Of a DNA stretch of 64,000 nt, positions 1 through 12,175 are shown one piece after another (within the stretch, counting starts at the first letter, position 1; each line of letters starts with the position of its first letter). Both the position numbers and the translations under genes were made by a program. This DNA is from Pogonophryne albipinna (lineage: Eukaryota > Chordata > Actinopteri > Perciformes > Artedidraconidae). Under the pieces are notes generated by a model. The model did no database searches and had not been told where the DNA came from. It saw only the letters and a program-made list of their open reading frames with translations. The stretch covers positions 6,593,527-6,657,526 of the forward strand of contig CM053256.1 of NCBI GenBank assembly GCA_028583405.1, read 5' to 3'.

Positions 1-1081
1 ATGCAGCACAAGTGCTCCAATCTTGTAACGTAACGTAGACAAAACTGACATGCAGAATGCGATGACATCATCGGTGACATCACAGAGCCTCTCCAGAAAG
101 CTTGCAAATCGACCCCCGTTACTCCACAGAGTTTACGTTTTTTGACGATGCCAAGCAAACGCAGACAAGCCCCTCGCCCCGTGCGCAGACGCAGGAGACC
201 TCAGAAGTCCCACGCTGCTCGCAGACGCAAGAGAGTGGTCCGACGCAGATGCTAAGCAACGACAGGAAACATGTAGTACAAGCTTTTAAAAAGGTTGTGC
301 CTTTTTAAACGCTTGTGCTACATTTTTAATGTTCTTTATGACTATTGCAAATGTTCAGGAGAGCCTCTATGGCAGGGGTCTGCAACCTTTTTGACCAAAG
401 GAGCCATTTTGCCCCCTTTTCCACACATTTAAAAAAAAAAAAAAATTAAAAAAAAAAAAAATTATTTAAAAAAGTGTCGTCCTGTCGTTGCTTAGCGTCT
501 GCGTCGGACCACTCTCTTGCGTCTGCGAGCAGCGTGGAGAAGTCCCTGGCTGCTCGAAGACACAACAGAGTGGTCCGACGCAAACGCTAAGCAACGACAG
601 GAAACATGTAGTACAAGCTTTTAAAAAGGTTTTGCCTTTTTAAAAGCTTGTGCTACATTTTTAATGGTCCTTATGACTATTGCAAACTTTCAGGTTGAGG
701 CTCTACGGCAGGGGTCTGCAACTTTTTTTACCAAAGGAGCCACAACCCTTTTCCACAAAAATGTTTGAAAAAGAAAAAAAGAAAAATTATTTAAAAAAGT
801 TTGCAAAAGTCATAAAGACCATTAAAAATGTAGCACAAGCTTTTAAAAAGGAAAACCCTTTTAAAAGCTTGTACTACATGTTTCCTGTCGTTGCTTAGCG
901 TCTGCGTCGGACCACTCTCTTGCGTCTGCGAGCAGCCAGGGACTTCTTCTGAGGTCTCCTGCGTCTGCGCACGGGGCGAGTGGCTTGTCTGCGTTTGCTT
1001 GGCATCGTCAAAAAACGTAAACTCTGTGGAGGAACGAGGGGTCTATTTGCAAACTTTCAGGAGAGGCTCTATGATGTCACC

Positions 1082-1132
1082 GATGATGTCATCACATTCC
1101 GCATATGTCATGCGGAATGTGATGACATCATC
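1082..1132. repeat. Perfect hairpin, 22-bp arms, 7-base loop
   Basis: Arms 1082-1103 and 1111-1132 are exact reverse complements around loop TATGTCA. The arm contains GATGATGTCATC. A TGACGTCA octamer lies just downstream in the same module. The hairpin recurs unchanged 855 bases further on. Confidence 0.9.
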
Positions 1133-1936
1133 ATGGCTGATGACGTCAAGGCTGATAACGTTGTCACTGAAGAAGACATCCCATTCTTTTAAGCTTTTAA
1201 AATGACATCATCGGCAATGACATCATCGGCAACGTCATGCAGAATGCGATGACATCATCGGTGACATCACAGAGCCTCTCCAGAAAGTTTGCAAATAGAC
1301 CCCCGTTCCTCCACAGAGTTTAAGTTTTTTGACGATGCCAAGCAAACGCAGACAAGCCGCTCTAACCGTGCGCAGACGCAGGAGACCTCAGAAGAAGTCC
1401 CTGGCTGCTCGAAGACACAACAGAGTGGTCCGACGCAAACGCTAAGCAACGACAGGAAACATGTAGTACAAGCTTTTAAAAAGGTTTTGCCTTTTTAAAA
1501 GCTTGTGCTACATTTTTAATGGTCCTTATGACTATTGCAAACTTTCAGGTTGAGGCTCTACGGCAGGGGTCTGCAACTTTTTTTACCAAAGGAGCCACAA
1601 CCCTTTTCCACAAAAATGTTTGAAAAAGAAAAAAAGAAAAATTATTTAAAAAAGTTTGCAAAAGTCATAAAGACCATTAAAAATGTAGCACAAACTTTTA
1701 AAAAGGAAAACCTTTTTAAAAGCTTGTACTACATGTTTCCTGTCATTGCTTAGCGTCTGCGTCGGACCACTCTCTTGCGTCTGCGAGCAGCCAGGGACTT
1801 CTTCTGAGGTCTCCTGCGTCTGCGCACGGGGCGAGCGGCTTGTCTGCGTTTGCTTGGCATCGTCAAAAAACGTAAACTCTGTGGAGGAACGAGGGGTCTA
1901 TTTGCAAACTTTCAGGAGAGGCTCTATGATGTCACC

Positions 1937-1987
1937 GATGATGTCATCACATTCCGCATATGTCATGCGGAATGTGATGACATCATC
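1937..1987. repeat. Second copy of the 22-bp-arm hairpin
   Basis: Arms 1937-1958 and 1966-1987 with the same TATGTCA loop as the copy at 1082. Both arms are identical to that copy, showing the 855-base duplication is recent or conserved here. Confidence 0.9.
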
Positions 1988-2050
1988 ATGGCTGATGACG
2001 TCAAGGCTGATAACGTTGTCACTGAAGAAGACATCCCATTCTTTTAAGCT

Positions 2051-2448
2051 TTTAACAAACATTTTGTTTGAGTGAATAGGTGCGATTTGGGGAGACATTT
2101 TGATTTTCCTTCCAGTGTGCAGACATGGACACTGGTTCCTTGTAGCCGCGAAAGTGGAATCGCGACAAATATACATCATGGACTCCCTGCCCAGTCCTGC
2201 AAAAGAGCGGCAGTTCTTCTTGCACTGGAGGTACATTTACTCCTATTGATAGTGTATAATCAATAGACTGTAATAATCCCATTTTTTGTTTTTTTAAAAC
2301 ATACTAGATCCTCCAACTCCCATTATGCAATCGGTTGTGTGTTTTTTAGACCCTACATGTCTGGGAAAGACCCACTACTTAAAACTCTACAGCCTTACTC
2401 TTTACCGATTGAGTAACAGCTCTCACCATGGTTGTTAACAGATCTTTA
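2051..2448. other. Unassigned spacer
   Basis: AT-rich sequence between the foldback array and a SINE tail. I see no gene, RNA or recognisable element. Confidence 0.5.
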
Positions 2449-2801
2449 GAAGAAGAAGAAGAAAAATTGGGAGGGATGAAACCCCTCTCTTTAATGGTCA
2501 CACATGCAGAGCACACAGCACAAACAGTAAAATGTGTTCTCTTTTAACCCATCCTAGTACCAGAAGCCTACTAGGAGCAGTGGGCAGCTATTTTACAACG
2601 CCCGGGGAGCAATAGGAGTGAGGGGGGAAGGGGGTGCCTTGCTCAAGGGCACCACAGCAGGGCAGGAAGTGAACTGGGACCTCTCCAAGTAGCAGCCCAC
2701 ACTCCATATTTTAGGTCTGGTCGGGGACTTGAACCGGCGACCCTACCCAGGGTTCCCACGGTACCTGGAAAACATGGAATTAATTTTTTCATTTTCCAGG
2801 T

Positions 2802-2990
2802 ATGGAGAAGTCATGGAAACTGAGCAAAAGTGAACACTTACATGGAAATAGAAACAGTTGTCATGGAAATGTTCTGCTGTCAAAATCAAATGCCTATCGG
2901 AAAGGGGTTGCTGATAAAAAGGAAGAGGTGGCAGCTCTAGACAAAGCCCTGAAAGAGCTGCAAGAGTCTGTCAATAAGTTAAAGCAATGA
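2802..2990 (+). other. Short open frame with coiled-coil-like C terminus
   Basis: A 62-residue frame starts in the left terminal region of the 2748-3699 element. Its last 25 residues (from ADKKEEVAALDKALKELQ to the stop) have heptad-like leucine spacing and charged residues typical of a coiled coil. I do not recognise a family. It could be the remnant C terminus of a transposon protein or a captured host exon, or chance. No promoter or splice evidence. Confidence 0.25.
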
Positions 2991-3129
2991 GGTATGCGCA
3001 ATAGCCTTTATGGATGTATGAAAGATTGTAATATTTATTGGTCACCCTCCTAAAGACAAATATAACACCATTTTAGCGTATGGGGATGACCAATTTTAAC
3101 TCAAAATAACATTCTGTTTCAGATCTTCA

Positions 3130-3375
3130 GACTGTAGAGAGGAGGAGGAAGAGGAGTGGAGAGGGGGAGGAGCCAGGAGGGCACAGAAGGAAAGAGGGAG
3201 GAGGAAGAGAAGAGGGGCGAAGATGAAAGAGGAGAAGAAGAGGAGGATAAGAGAGTAGAGGATGACAGAGGAAAAGGGAGAAGAGTAGGAAGAGAAGACA
3301 GGAACGGACACAAGAGGGGAGGTGTGGAGAGAAGAGTACAGGATGAGATAGGAGAGGAGTGGAAGAGAGAACATA
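3130..3375. repeat. Polypurine (GA-rich) low-complexity tract
   Basis: About 245 bases almost free of pyrimidines on the plus strand, made of irregular GAG, GGA and AAGA units. Open frames on either strand here (Glu/Arg/Gly-rich plus, Ser/Leu/Pro-rich minus) are compositional artefacts. The tract lies inside the hAT-like element. Confidence 0.85.
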
Positions 3376-3747
3376 TATCAATCCCAGTGCTCATGTGTTT
3401 CAAAGTTCCAGTTCAATAAATTGTTGTTCATCTACAGCTTGTTGCATTATTTCATGCATTGATATTATCAATAAGACATAATATCTAAGCATTTACAATG
3501 TAGACTTGACTGGCACATTTTTTAAATCAAGTAAGTAGTCAGGTGTCCTAGGGGGTTGTGTGTGTGAGGGGAGGGGGGCGCGGATGGGCGCGGATGGGGG
3601 CGGAAAGCTTCAGGGGCCTATAGATCATCATTTAATATGGTACCTGGAAAATCAGGAGGTAGCATGGAAAAAAAATTCAAGGCAAGCGTGGGAACCCTGC
3701 TACCGCTCCCAGTCCAAGCCCCTACTGATTGAGCCACTGCCGGACAA

Positions 3748-4166
3748 GTTTAAGTGTAGAGTCCAAGTGTTTGTCAATGAATCGATAATAAAAAGCATTT
3801 ATTTAGCAGAAATACTACTTCTAACCACATTTCTTTAAGCCCTGTTATCAGTCCAGGTCCAATGTTTCTCGTGTATTTCCACCATCTGCCTCCTCTCTCA
3901 GGTCTTGGATGTGTTCCCTGCTGACACTTCACACACTCCACAGCCTCAAAGTAGGCCTCACTAGATGAGTCCTCTGAACTCTCGACCAGGCTGATCACAT
4001 GTTTGGAACAGACTCAAAATTCTGCAGAAAAGACCTCCTGCTCCTTTCAATTACCGTCCGCACAACCTCATTATCAGCATCTCCGTCCAGCACTGCCCAC
4101 ACACCACGGTTGGCAACAGTCAGCAGATAGAAAGAGAACTCCTCTCGTGAGGATATATGGCACATA
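3748..4166. other. Unassigned spacer between transposons
   Basis: About 420 bases between the SINE head and the left terminus of the long-TIR element. No gene, RNA or repeat recognised. Confidence 0.5.
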
Positions 4167-5034
4167 GGCCGCAAGGTGAACCTCGAAAAGTCCTTTAGAA
4201 AAGAAATCCCGCTCCACAGAAGTGGAACTACATAATCTTTAGTTCATAAAAAAGAACGAGTCATGCTTATCCACGAAAAAAAAGTTCGTCACTAAAATTC
4301 CTGTCAATTCTTCTAGGCACGTAATTATTGGCTGAACTAGTCCCTTCAAAGCGTAATAATATCTTGGTCAAAAGTAGTGCCACGGTTCGTCACGTGATCG
4401 TGCTACATCAATTGGGTAGCTGCATATTGTCAACAGAAGTGAAAGATGGCCGCCTACATGGTTAGGCTAAGCCAGACCAAATGGATTCTAAACAGTGCTG
4501 TATGCTTGTTTTATGTCATGTTTTGTCATATGTCTTAATACATCACTAAGTCCGAGGTATTTGCGTTATATACGCGGTATTTGTGAGAGGTTTTACTATC
4601 TGGGAACAGAGTTGACCATCGAATCAACATTGGCTAGCAGTGTTTATCAGCCAACTCCAGCTACAACAACATTCCTGGACTACCATGTTCGCTTCGCTAG
4701 GTTCATTGGCTGAGCTCGTGGACTATTCCATTAGACTGAGGACTTTTTGTCTGTCTGTCTGTTGTTATTGTTACCCTGTACACGTTAAATGCACTCTTAA
4801 AATAAACATGACTTGATTTCATACATAGCTGCGTCCAAGAAGAAGGTTAACTTGTTACGTTAAGTAATTTAGATCAATAAAATGCAGTACTTATACCAAT
4901 GTCCATTGATTCATTTATTTACTCATTCATCCCTCCACAAATGAAAACAACACTGATGAACCATAAAAACGAGATTTATTACAAATATAAAAGGTATGAC
5001 ATAGAAAACAGTACAAAACAGAATAAGGACACTC

Positions 5035-5585
5035 CTATTCCTCACTGTCAGTGTCAGGGCAGTCATCGTTCTCTTCCTCTGTTTCTTTTTTATTTGCACA
5101 ATTTGAGCAACGACATAAGTCTGTGCAACAGAGTCCTGCAGAGAATCATGAACATCTGCCTTTCTCACAGGCAGACTCTTTGCAGCTGCAGTGTATCACA
5201 TTCAACACACTGTCAGGGGCAGGATTTCTTGTCATCCAGGTGACGTGTAAGTTCCCATCCTCTATTTCCCAACCATATCCAGCAGGTGATGGAGCATTTA
5301 TTTCTCTTTTGAGACAGGACCTCATTATTGCTGCCTGGTAATTTGGCCTTTTGCAGTGCTGATGGAGGGCATCAGGAGTAGGGGGAATGCTTAATTCTGG
5401 CAAGGCCGATGATGCCATACAGAAAGCCTTGTACCTAGCATCATTTACATTTTCGGCTGCTGGCTGAATACCGGCAAAGAAGTGCAAATGTTGATTGCTC
5501 CAAGTTAAAGTTAGTACCTAAACTTCTAAAAGCCTTAAGGTAGTCATCTTTCTCACATGCAACAGCAAATGACTTTCTTTTACCT
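5035..5585 (-). pseudogene. Cysteine-rich (CXC-like) transposon protein, C-terminal remnant
   Basis: On the minus strand from about 5487 the frame reads through PAAENVNDARYKAFCMASS to CSCKESACEKGRCS. It then meets an in-frame TGA at 5146-5148. Translation in the same frame continues for 36 more codons with CCTDLCRCSNC and an acidic tail, ending at TAG 5035-5037. The spaced cysteines resemble a tesmin/TSO1-type CXC zinc-binding motif, which is inference from spacing. Compared with the copy at 45 kb there is a 17-bp deletion near 5467, which breaks the frame upstream. So this copy carries at least one stop and one frameshift and cannot make the protein. The role (DNA binding in transposition) is inferred from its place in the element. 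Confidence 0.6.
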
Positions 5586-5641
5586 CTCACAAATACCGCA
5601 TATATAACGCAAATACCTCGGACTTAGTGATGTATTAAGAC

Positions 5642-6434
5642 CAGGGCTGTCAGTCGATTAAAATATTTAAATCGCGATTAATCGCATGATTGTCCATAGT
5701 TAATCGCGATTAATCGCACATTTTTGATCTGTTCTAAATGTACCTGAGAGGAATATTTTTCAAGTTGTTAATATTCTTATCAACATATGAGTGGACAAAT
5801 ATGCTTTATGCTAATGTTTATTATCATTTGAACAATGACAAATATTCTCATGGATATTAAACGCAACAACCTCTGAACATTACAAATATTCGCCTCAATT
5901 CAACCTCTGGAGCTATGTGCAACTCAAGGCATATGCTGGAACGGGAGCTGCCTGGACGCTGCAATCATGTTGCGCACTATCCGTGCTGACTTCTCGTACA
6001 ATGTTCCACTGTCTGGCTTCCTGCATAAAGTCAAGTGCTCGGCACAGTTGTGGCGAAATGTCGCTCCTCTGTTTTCATTTAAACAGCTCCTTATATCCGT
6101 TAGCGCAGCTAGCTAGCACCAGATGCTAACAACAACAATGCACGTAAGGTCTCTCTCTCGCTCGCTCGGGCCACACATACACACACCCTCCCGGTCCTCC
6201 CGATGGCCAGTCGGTGCCTGCCGGTGAGCGTGGAAGTGTGGTCTGCCACAAACGGACGGCAGGAGCGGGGCTGTCATTATCAGCTTGTAGATGGTATTTT
6301 AAACTCGATGCGCTCTGAAACTACGGGGCGGCCGAGGGAGAAAAAAATTACACATGCGTTAATCGCGTTAAAATAATTAGTGGCGTTCATTTTGTTTTGC
6401 GTTAACGCGTTATTAACGCGTTAACTTGACAGCC
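5642..6434. mobile_element. Nested hAT-like non-autonomous element (CAGGGCTGTCA end)
   Basis: The left end reads CAGGGCTGTCA and the right end TTGACAGCC, its partial complement. The subterminal region has repeated ATCGCGATTAATCGC at the left and GCGTTAACGCGTTATTAACG at the right, a pattern known from widespread fish hAT-like elements. The surrounding long-TIR element continues on both sides, which the 45-kb copy confirms because it lacks this insert. No transposase frame. No clean 8-bp duplication is visible; the target seems to have lost about a dozen bases compared with the 45-kb copy. Confidence 0.7.
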
Positions 6435-6777
6435 ATGACATAAAACAAGCATACAGCACTGTTTAGAATCCATTTGGTCTGGTTTAGCGTAACCATGTAG
6501 GCGGCCATCTTTCACTTCTGTTGACAATATGCAGCTACCCAATTGGTGTAGCACGATCACGTGACGAACCGTGGCACTACTTTTGATCAAGATATTATTA
6601 CGCTTTGAAGGGACTAGTTCAGCCAATAATTACGTGCCTAGAAGAATTGACAGGAATTTTAGCGACAAACTTTTTTTTGGTGGATAAGCATGACTCGTTC
6701 TTTTTTATGAACTAAAGATTGTGTAATTCCACTTCTGTGGAGCGGGATGAAACGATAACAGGGTTCACCTTGTGGCC

Positions 6778-8338
6778 TAACAGGGATCAATAACCGATTA
6801 AACTCATGGTGACCCTCTTCTCGTGGTAACCTTGATCATGTCCCTCATGAACAGACACACACTGCGGTGTATTGAAGGGTCAGTTCACAAACATTAAAAA
6901 AACATTATCAGACTCATCACTCATGGAGATGTTTGCCGACAGACAAATAAAATAGAGAATTAAATTGGGCATATGGTGCTCACTCACAGCATTGAAAAAG
7001 TATCTTTAAAAAATCAACAGGAAGATCTCTTTTGGGAAAATCCACACAACATAACCTACAGGCTGTCAGAAGACGTTAATCCCTGAAATTAGTTCATGTT
7101 GAGTTTGTGGATTATTTTAAGGAACAGGGACACTTTCTGAAAAGTACACACAAAAAAAACAGACATTCTGAAACCCATCAATGTCTCTGAGAGAGAGAGA
7201 GATCATAAACGTGATGAATAGATGTGATTCATGGCATTTACAAGCTTGTGTATACATTGCTTAAGTAATGTGTTACTCTTTCCCATAATGTGCCCTTTAA
7301 TCATGTTCACAACCACAGAGAAAAACTACGTAACTTTTTACACAAGTTGGATGGTATTTAGCCTCCTTCACAGTGGAGCCTTGTGTCACCAGAGGAGCAT
7401 AAAACAAATGTTGGACCCAATGAGTCACCATGTCTCATGCTGCTTTGTTGGAAGGGCGGCCCATCTTACTTTTTCCCAAGAGTTAAATCACAACCCTTTG
7501 ATGAGAAGTTAAAACATAAAATGAATAGACTACAGTTTCCGATTACAATCTTTCCAGTAGGGAATCTAACCCCTGATCTTTCCCACTGTCAAGGCGGACG
7601 AGCTCTGTGCAACCACTCAAACCCTGGAAGTGTATTTTCTCAACAGTAAAAGAATATGGTTCATCCTTTCAAAGAAAAGGCTTCTCCCACCATGACTAAA
7701 CTGTCATGAAGTCGTTCAGCATAAACCCTCTCAATTTGAAAGACCCCATTCAGGTCAGTGAGTGTAATCCAACGCACTTTTAAAAAGTTCACCCAATGTC
7801 GCTAGCTGTCTGTTCTTTGGGTGTGCTAAAATAAATCTGGTGTTAATACAGCCCTGGAAACAATCAATGGGGCTTGGACACAACACTATTCCAGCCAATC
7901 AGCAACAGGAGGAGACAGGCCATGGAAAAACAGAAATAACCTTATTGGTTTGTTGAATGTTGAAGCTGATCGAACATTGCCATTTTGTTGGACATATTCA
8001 CTCCTCAGACTCTGAACTAGCCAATAACTATGAATATAAAGCTATATTGGTAGAGTCCATCTTTGGTTTTTGAAGATGTCATACCTTTTAGACGAGATTC
8101 AGCTGTTAGCCGGCCTTTGAACAATTTTCCTGGCAAAAATCTATAGTTTTTAACTTGGCAGCATGTGACTTTGCAGCCTGCCAAAGCAGGGAATAAAGTG
8201 GCAACAAAATATTTAATGGTTAGTTTGACATTTTGGTCCTAAGCCTTTGAACAAGGTGTAAGAAAGTGTTCACATGCAAAGTGTGAAACATTCTGACACA
8301 TAAAAAGGTTTTATAACTCTAACTGGACTCTTTCTTTG
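6778..8338. other. Unassigned stretch
   Basis: About 1.5 kb of AT-rich unique-looking sequence with only short open frames. One small (GA)n run near 7190. No gene or element supported. Confidence 0.5.
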
Positions 8339-8343
8339 GTTGC

Positions 8344-9021
8344 TGTGAGGATCTTCAGTGCTGCCTCCTTCTTTTCCCTTTTTTTTGTGTTTGTTGTTGT
8401 CTGTCTGTCTTCCTGGCAGAGCGTGGCTGACCTACTTTCGATTCCCGCCAACTCACCTCCTCAGCTGTTGCTCGTCACTCTGATTCAACTACTCACCTAC
8501 ACCTGCTTATATACCCGGTTTTCGTCATCCAGTATTCACCAGTTCGTCTTCTCACCACAGTGGTAATACGTCTTGGTGTTTAGCTCTTAGCAAAACCTAT
8601 CTCAGTGTTCCTGTAAATCCTCACCTTGTGCTCTCTCTGTTCAGAATCCATCTGCCTACTCCTCTGTCACGTCCAGCCACCAACCCCTCGTCTGTGTTCC
8701 TCCGTGCTTCCACGCACACCTGCCCCAGCCTGCTTCCTCTCGTCAGCTCTGGATCCCCGGCTTACCTCGCATGTGTTCCTCCGTGCATCTCCGCACACCT
8801 ACTCCAGCCTGCTCGCACTCGCAAACTGGATCCCCGGCTTCGGACCTCCGCTCCACCTCGGGAGATACTCCCTGACCCTGGACATTGTGAATATCAATTC
8901 CCTCAGCTGTTCAGCATCACCGGTTTTGGAAATAAAGCTTTTTGTTTCTTAAACTTCAGTCTCCTCTCAATAGTGTTCAGAATTGTGGGTTCACACCTGT
9001 AAGCTCTCGGAGAGCGTAACA
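8344..9021 (+). mobile_element. Solo LTR of an LTR retrotransposon
   Basis: The 678-base element starts TGTGAGGATC and ends GAGAGCGTAACA, the TG...CA ends of an LTR. It is flanked by a perfect 5-bp duplication GTTGC (8339-8343 and 9022-9026). Inside are a TATA-type box TTATATA (8507-8513) and a polyadenylation signal AATAAA (8931-8936), in the order U3-R-U5 for plus-strand transcription. No gag or pol lies on either side, so it is the product of LTR-LTR recombination. Open frames within it (for example 8628-9002) are not genes. The clade (probably Ty3/gypsy-type) is a guess from general resemblance to fish LTRs. Confidence 0.85.
8507..8513 (+). promoter_or_regulatory. TATA-type box of the solo LTR
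   Basis: TTATATA, about 165 bases into the LTR and about 420 bases ahead of AATAAA, as expected for an LTR promoter. Confidence 0.55.
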
Positions 9022-9026
9022 GTTGC

Positions 9027-12004
9027 GACAGGATAAATAAATACTCAGGGCTGTCGGTCACAGCTAGAGCAGAAAAGTACAGATTTGTTTAGACTTGAAG
9101 CTTTTTGGCATTTAGCCTTCGATATAATTGGAGGCCTTTTCTGAAGACATAATTACATTTGATACATCACTCACTGATCAAGCAATGCTGGAAAAAACCT
9201 GTTGTAATATATCAGTTACCTCATTAGATAGTCTTCATGTAGAGCACATGCGTCAAACTCCAGGCCCTTGGTGGATTTAATTTCGGCCTAAAAATTAAAA
9301 AATCGGTACTAGTCGAGGGCCGGACTGGTTCAATGTTTATTGCAAAACGTATTGAAATGAACTTATTGCACATATTAAACCTGGAACTAGCAAAGCTTAA
9401 ATGATTGCCTATAAAAACAACATTAAATAATCAGTTGCATTCATTTCTTATAGCTCTATCTGCAGTCATTTCTTATGATTACATTTTTCCACAGGCCAAC
9501 AACAGCTTCAAAAAAACAATTTCCCTCAAAGAAAAAAACAAACATGCCCTGTTGTCGCAAGAAAAAAAGTACAGAAGGAAACATCCATTGAAACTTAGTT
9601 TGCTGCTCTGTGATGTACACTAAGCCAGATACTTGGCATCTCATCTTGGGTGCAAGTTCTCAGGGTTTAATACTTGTAACTGCATTTCACCCTGGTCGCC
9701 ACGTGAGGGCAGCAGTGCACTGTATCCACAATATTACAATCAGTAAGACAAAAAGTCTGTTTTAAAAATAGCCCAGACTATAACATCCCCCTTTCAAGCT
9801 CTTACAAAACTGACAGAATTGCACTTAAAATGGTGACCCACTGGATTAATATCAACTTCTCACAGTAGCCTTTAAACACTTTTAGTGCAAGCATGCAGCA
9901 TTAGTTAGGAAATAACCATCATATTTCACAGTGTAGTTCTTGCTTATTTTGATTTAACATTAAATTTGAAACAAAATCAATCTTTCAAAGCACATGTCTA
10001 TATTGGGATCATTGACACTGAAGATGACCTGCTGAGTGCAACAACAAGTGTCTAATTTGTGCAAGTGTTGCCTGCACAAATCATTTACAGAATAAATAAA
10101 TCTGGAGAAAAGTGGGTCCACTTGGTACTGTGTCATCTCATCAGTCATCAAATTAAGCGTTGACCATTTTTATGACATGTTTTCATCTAGTTTTGTGACA
10201 ACTGTGGTTCTAAGTGAATCATTGCTCTGGTCTGTTTACTCCGCTTACCACATATTACCTGATTTTTATTAAATGAGTTAGTTTTTAAGGAAGGCCAGAG
10301 CTTCAGCTGTGTCAAATAGATTGTTCCCTTTGGTTAACGTTATTTAAAAGATAATTATATTCCTATTTGATCATGTCCCCTTTATTGTATTACGAGCGTC
10401 CATTCCCATTGGATAACGGAGGATTTTACACCCTGAAGTAAGTGATATCTGCACTACTCATCACCCCCCCCCCCCTTAGGTCGCAGGCTCCTCCAACAGT
10501 GCAACACAATAAAACAGATACACAGAAAAACTAGGGAAATAGTGCAATAAGAGTCTATATACAAGTGATTGGAATATGATATAGTAGATACCGCGGTACC
10601 GCCTGCCAGACGGCAGCAGACAGAACAGTTTGTGGCTGGGGTGATGGGGGGTCTTTTATTATTATTATTATCTTATGAGAACAGGTTGCATAATACGTAT
10701 TCCAAAAAAAGTGCTCTTGGTGCTGCCAAAGATATAAAAAGCATGACTTCCTGTGCTGGGCACTACACAACTTTTGCTTTGTGTTTAGAAATATGAATGT
10801 TTGGAGAACTGCCACATCTGATGAATTATTTACCCAGTCATTTTAGAAAATAGCAAAACAGAAATGTGGAAATGTTTTTGAAATGATTACTAATTTATGA
10901 AATAGTACAACCTTTTATACATTTAGCTGTCACTGAGCTGAAATGCCAGCAGACAGGTTCCATCAAAGTGCTGTTTGCCTGCATGCATGTGATACATCAA
11001 GGCACAATACAAGGTTAGACCTTCTGAAAGTCACGGCTGTTGCCTGCTGTGATCTCCATAGCCTACGGCATGCGTCACCTGTCCTGTCTGTCACAGGTAA
11101 CCCTGGGACATCATGTTGTCACGGTGACAGCCTCATTACAGGATGGATGACTCAACCGGCAGAAAACATTTCCGTTATGTTCCTCGTGATGTTATGATGT
11201 GCAGTGTTCCAGTGATGAACGGGGGAGAGGGACACTTCTGGAAACTTTTAACTCCTGAGCTGCAGACTGTAAGACATTTGATCCACGTATGACCTGCAGG
11301 CTGAAGAAGGGTAACCACGGTGACAAACCACTGCAGCCCCGGCTCATAAGCTCCTGTGGTTTATCACTATGTGCCTGATGTTTATCTAATCCACCCAGCT
11401 CTCCGGAGGCCCACTTCTTGACAGCATACAGGTCATATGGTGTTACAGTGCATACAAAAATAACATATTAAAACAACACTTTGCTATGATAGGCTATTTT
11501 AAAATAGTATCCTTTGACATTTGAAAAGGCATCACCTACTGGCAGGGACTCTTATCCAGCCCAATGCACTCTACGTTATTGAAATCTGAATCATCTGAAT
11601 CAATGCGTTTTATTAAACAAAGGCTGCAACAGTACAGAAAATTGTTCTGCTTGCACGTATTAAGTACGAATTACACTTTCAAATACTATATTGATTTATA
11701 CTGTGTTTGGTAATTCAGTTCAGTACAAACGTCAATATTTGTTTGTATGAATTGTTGGTCCATGCAAGAAGTATTCCTTTAACCAAATACTATTACTTTG
11801 ACAGAGCAATGTGTTGTGTCTTATTTGTCTCTCATACAGAGTTTTCATTCAATGAGACAAATTCCTCAAGTGTATAAGAAATAGCAAAACATATATAGGT
11901 TTTCTTTTGGAATTTCTTTAGTATATAAAAATAGAGAATATCACCAGACCTCACCATGCCTGAACACAGTTTCACCTGGAATTATCAAACAGTAAATGTA
12001 TCAT
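9027..12004. other. Unassigned AT-rich stretch
   Basis: About 3 kb with no supported gene. Near 9245-9330 there is a degraded phrase (CAAACTCCAGGCCC ... GGGCCGGACTGG) that looks like the end of an old fish DNA element. A poly-C run lies at about 10465-10476 and a short (TTA)n near 10656-10671. Confidence 0.5.
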
Positions 12005-12175
12005 CCATTAATTCAGCTCTTCTACCTTTACGTAAGTAGGACACTTTTATCCAAAGCACCACAAGTATGATAAATGAGCAAACAGAGTGAGCGTCGGTGG
12101 CCCCAGAGGGAATAAAAGCCTGAACTCGGAGAGCTTTAGTGCAGCTCTCTACCTACTGATCTAACTGAAATAAGC
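12005..12175 (-). mobile_element. Degraded SINE with L2-type 3' tail
   Basis: The phrase ACTTTTATCCAAAGCACC (12048 on) is the reverse complement of the conserved L2/V-SINE 3' tail. About 100 bases on, a degraded tRNA-like head (AGCTCTCTACCTACTGATC) follows, placing the element on the minus strand. Fragmentary. Confidence 0.5.

Larger units (their letters stand above)
1..2050. repeat. Array of direct and inverted repeats (foldback type)
   Basis: The stretch is built from a few modules repeated in both orientations. A direct repeat with an 855-base offset is evident: about 535-1197 matches about 1390-2050. Within it, a left arm (about 1245-1490) is the reverse complement of a right arm (about 1700-1945), so the copy can fold back over roughly 240 bases. 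Shorter copies of the left arm lie at about 50-310 and 540-660, and of the right arm at about 480-535 and 860-1080. Each arm ends near a GATGACATCATC palindrome and contains a small hairpin around AAGCTTTTAAAAAGG. Short open frames here simply follow the repeat and are not credible genes. It could be a foldback DNA transposon or the edge of a satellite array. The window starts inside it, so its true extent is unknown. Confidence 0.8.
2748..3699. mobile_element. Non-autonomous hAT-like element with CAGGGTTCCCACG ends
   Basis: The left end begins CAGGGTTCCCACG (2748) and the right end finishes with its exact reverse complement (3687-3699). Inside the ends, further complementary phrases such as TACCTGGAAAA continue the inverted repeat. 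CTACC flanks both sides (2743-2747 and 3700-3704), and removing the element restores a continuous SINE. The shared flank is 5 bp rather than the 8 bp usual for hAT, so the superfamily call is tentative. The interior has no transposase. It holds a short frame at 2802-2990 and a polypurine tract. Non-autonomous. Confidence 0.7.
2449..3747 (-). mobile_element. tRNA-derived SINE, split by a later insertion
   Basis: On the minus strand the head reads like a Pol III promoter: an A-box-like TGGCTCAATCAG near 3728-3742 and a B box GGTTCAAGTCC near 2728-2738. The body follows, with the conserved fish SINE phrases CCCTTGAGCAAGGCACC (about 2635-2651) and TGCTCCCCGGGCG (about 2600-2612). The tail is a (TTC)n run near 2450-2462. 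A hAT-like element at 2748-3699 separates the A box from the B box, so this copy can no longer be transcribed as a SINE. A more diverged copy on the plus strand lies at about 21185-21415. The family name is not certain. Confidence 0.7.
4167..6777. mobile_element. Long-TIR DNA transposon, decayed two-gene copy
   Basis: The left end starts GGCCGCAAGGTGAACC and the right end finishes GGTTCACCTTGTGGCC. The terminal inverted repeats run about 430 bases (4167-4595 against 5582-5641 plus 6435-6777). TA flanks both ends (4165-4166 and 6778-6779). The interior shows two converging gene remnants. On the plus strand a frame ends at about 4713, followed by AATAAA at 4801-4806. On the minus strand a cysteine-rich C terminus ends at 5035, followed by a polyadenylation-type signal near 4978. 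A hAT-like element (5642-6434) interrupts the right TIR. A second, internally deleted copy is at 44976-45928. The superfamily is not certain; a TTAA- or TA-targeting cut-and-paste class is possible. Confidence 0.75.
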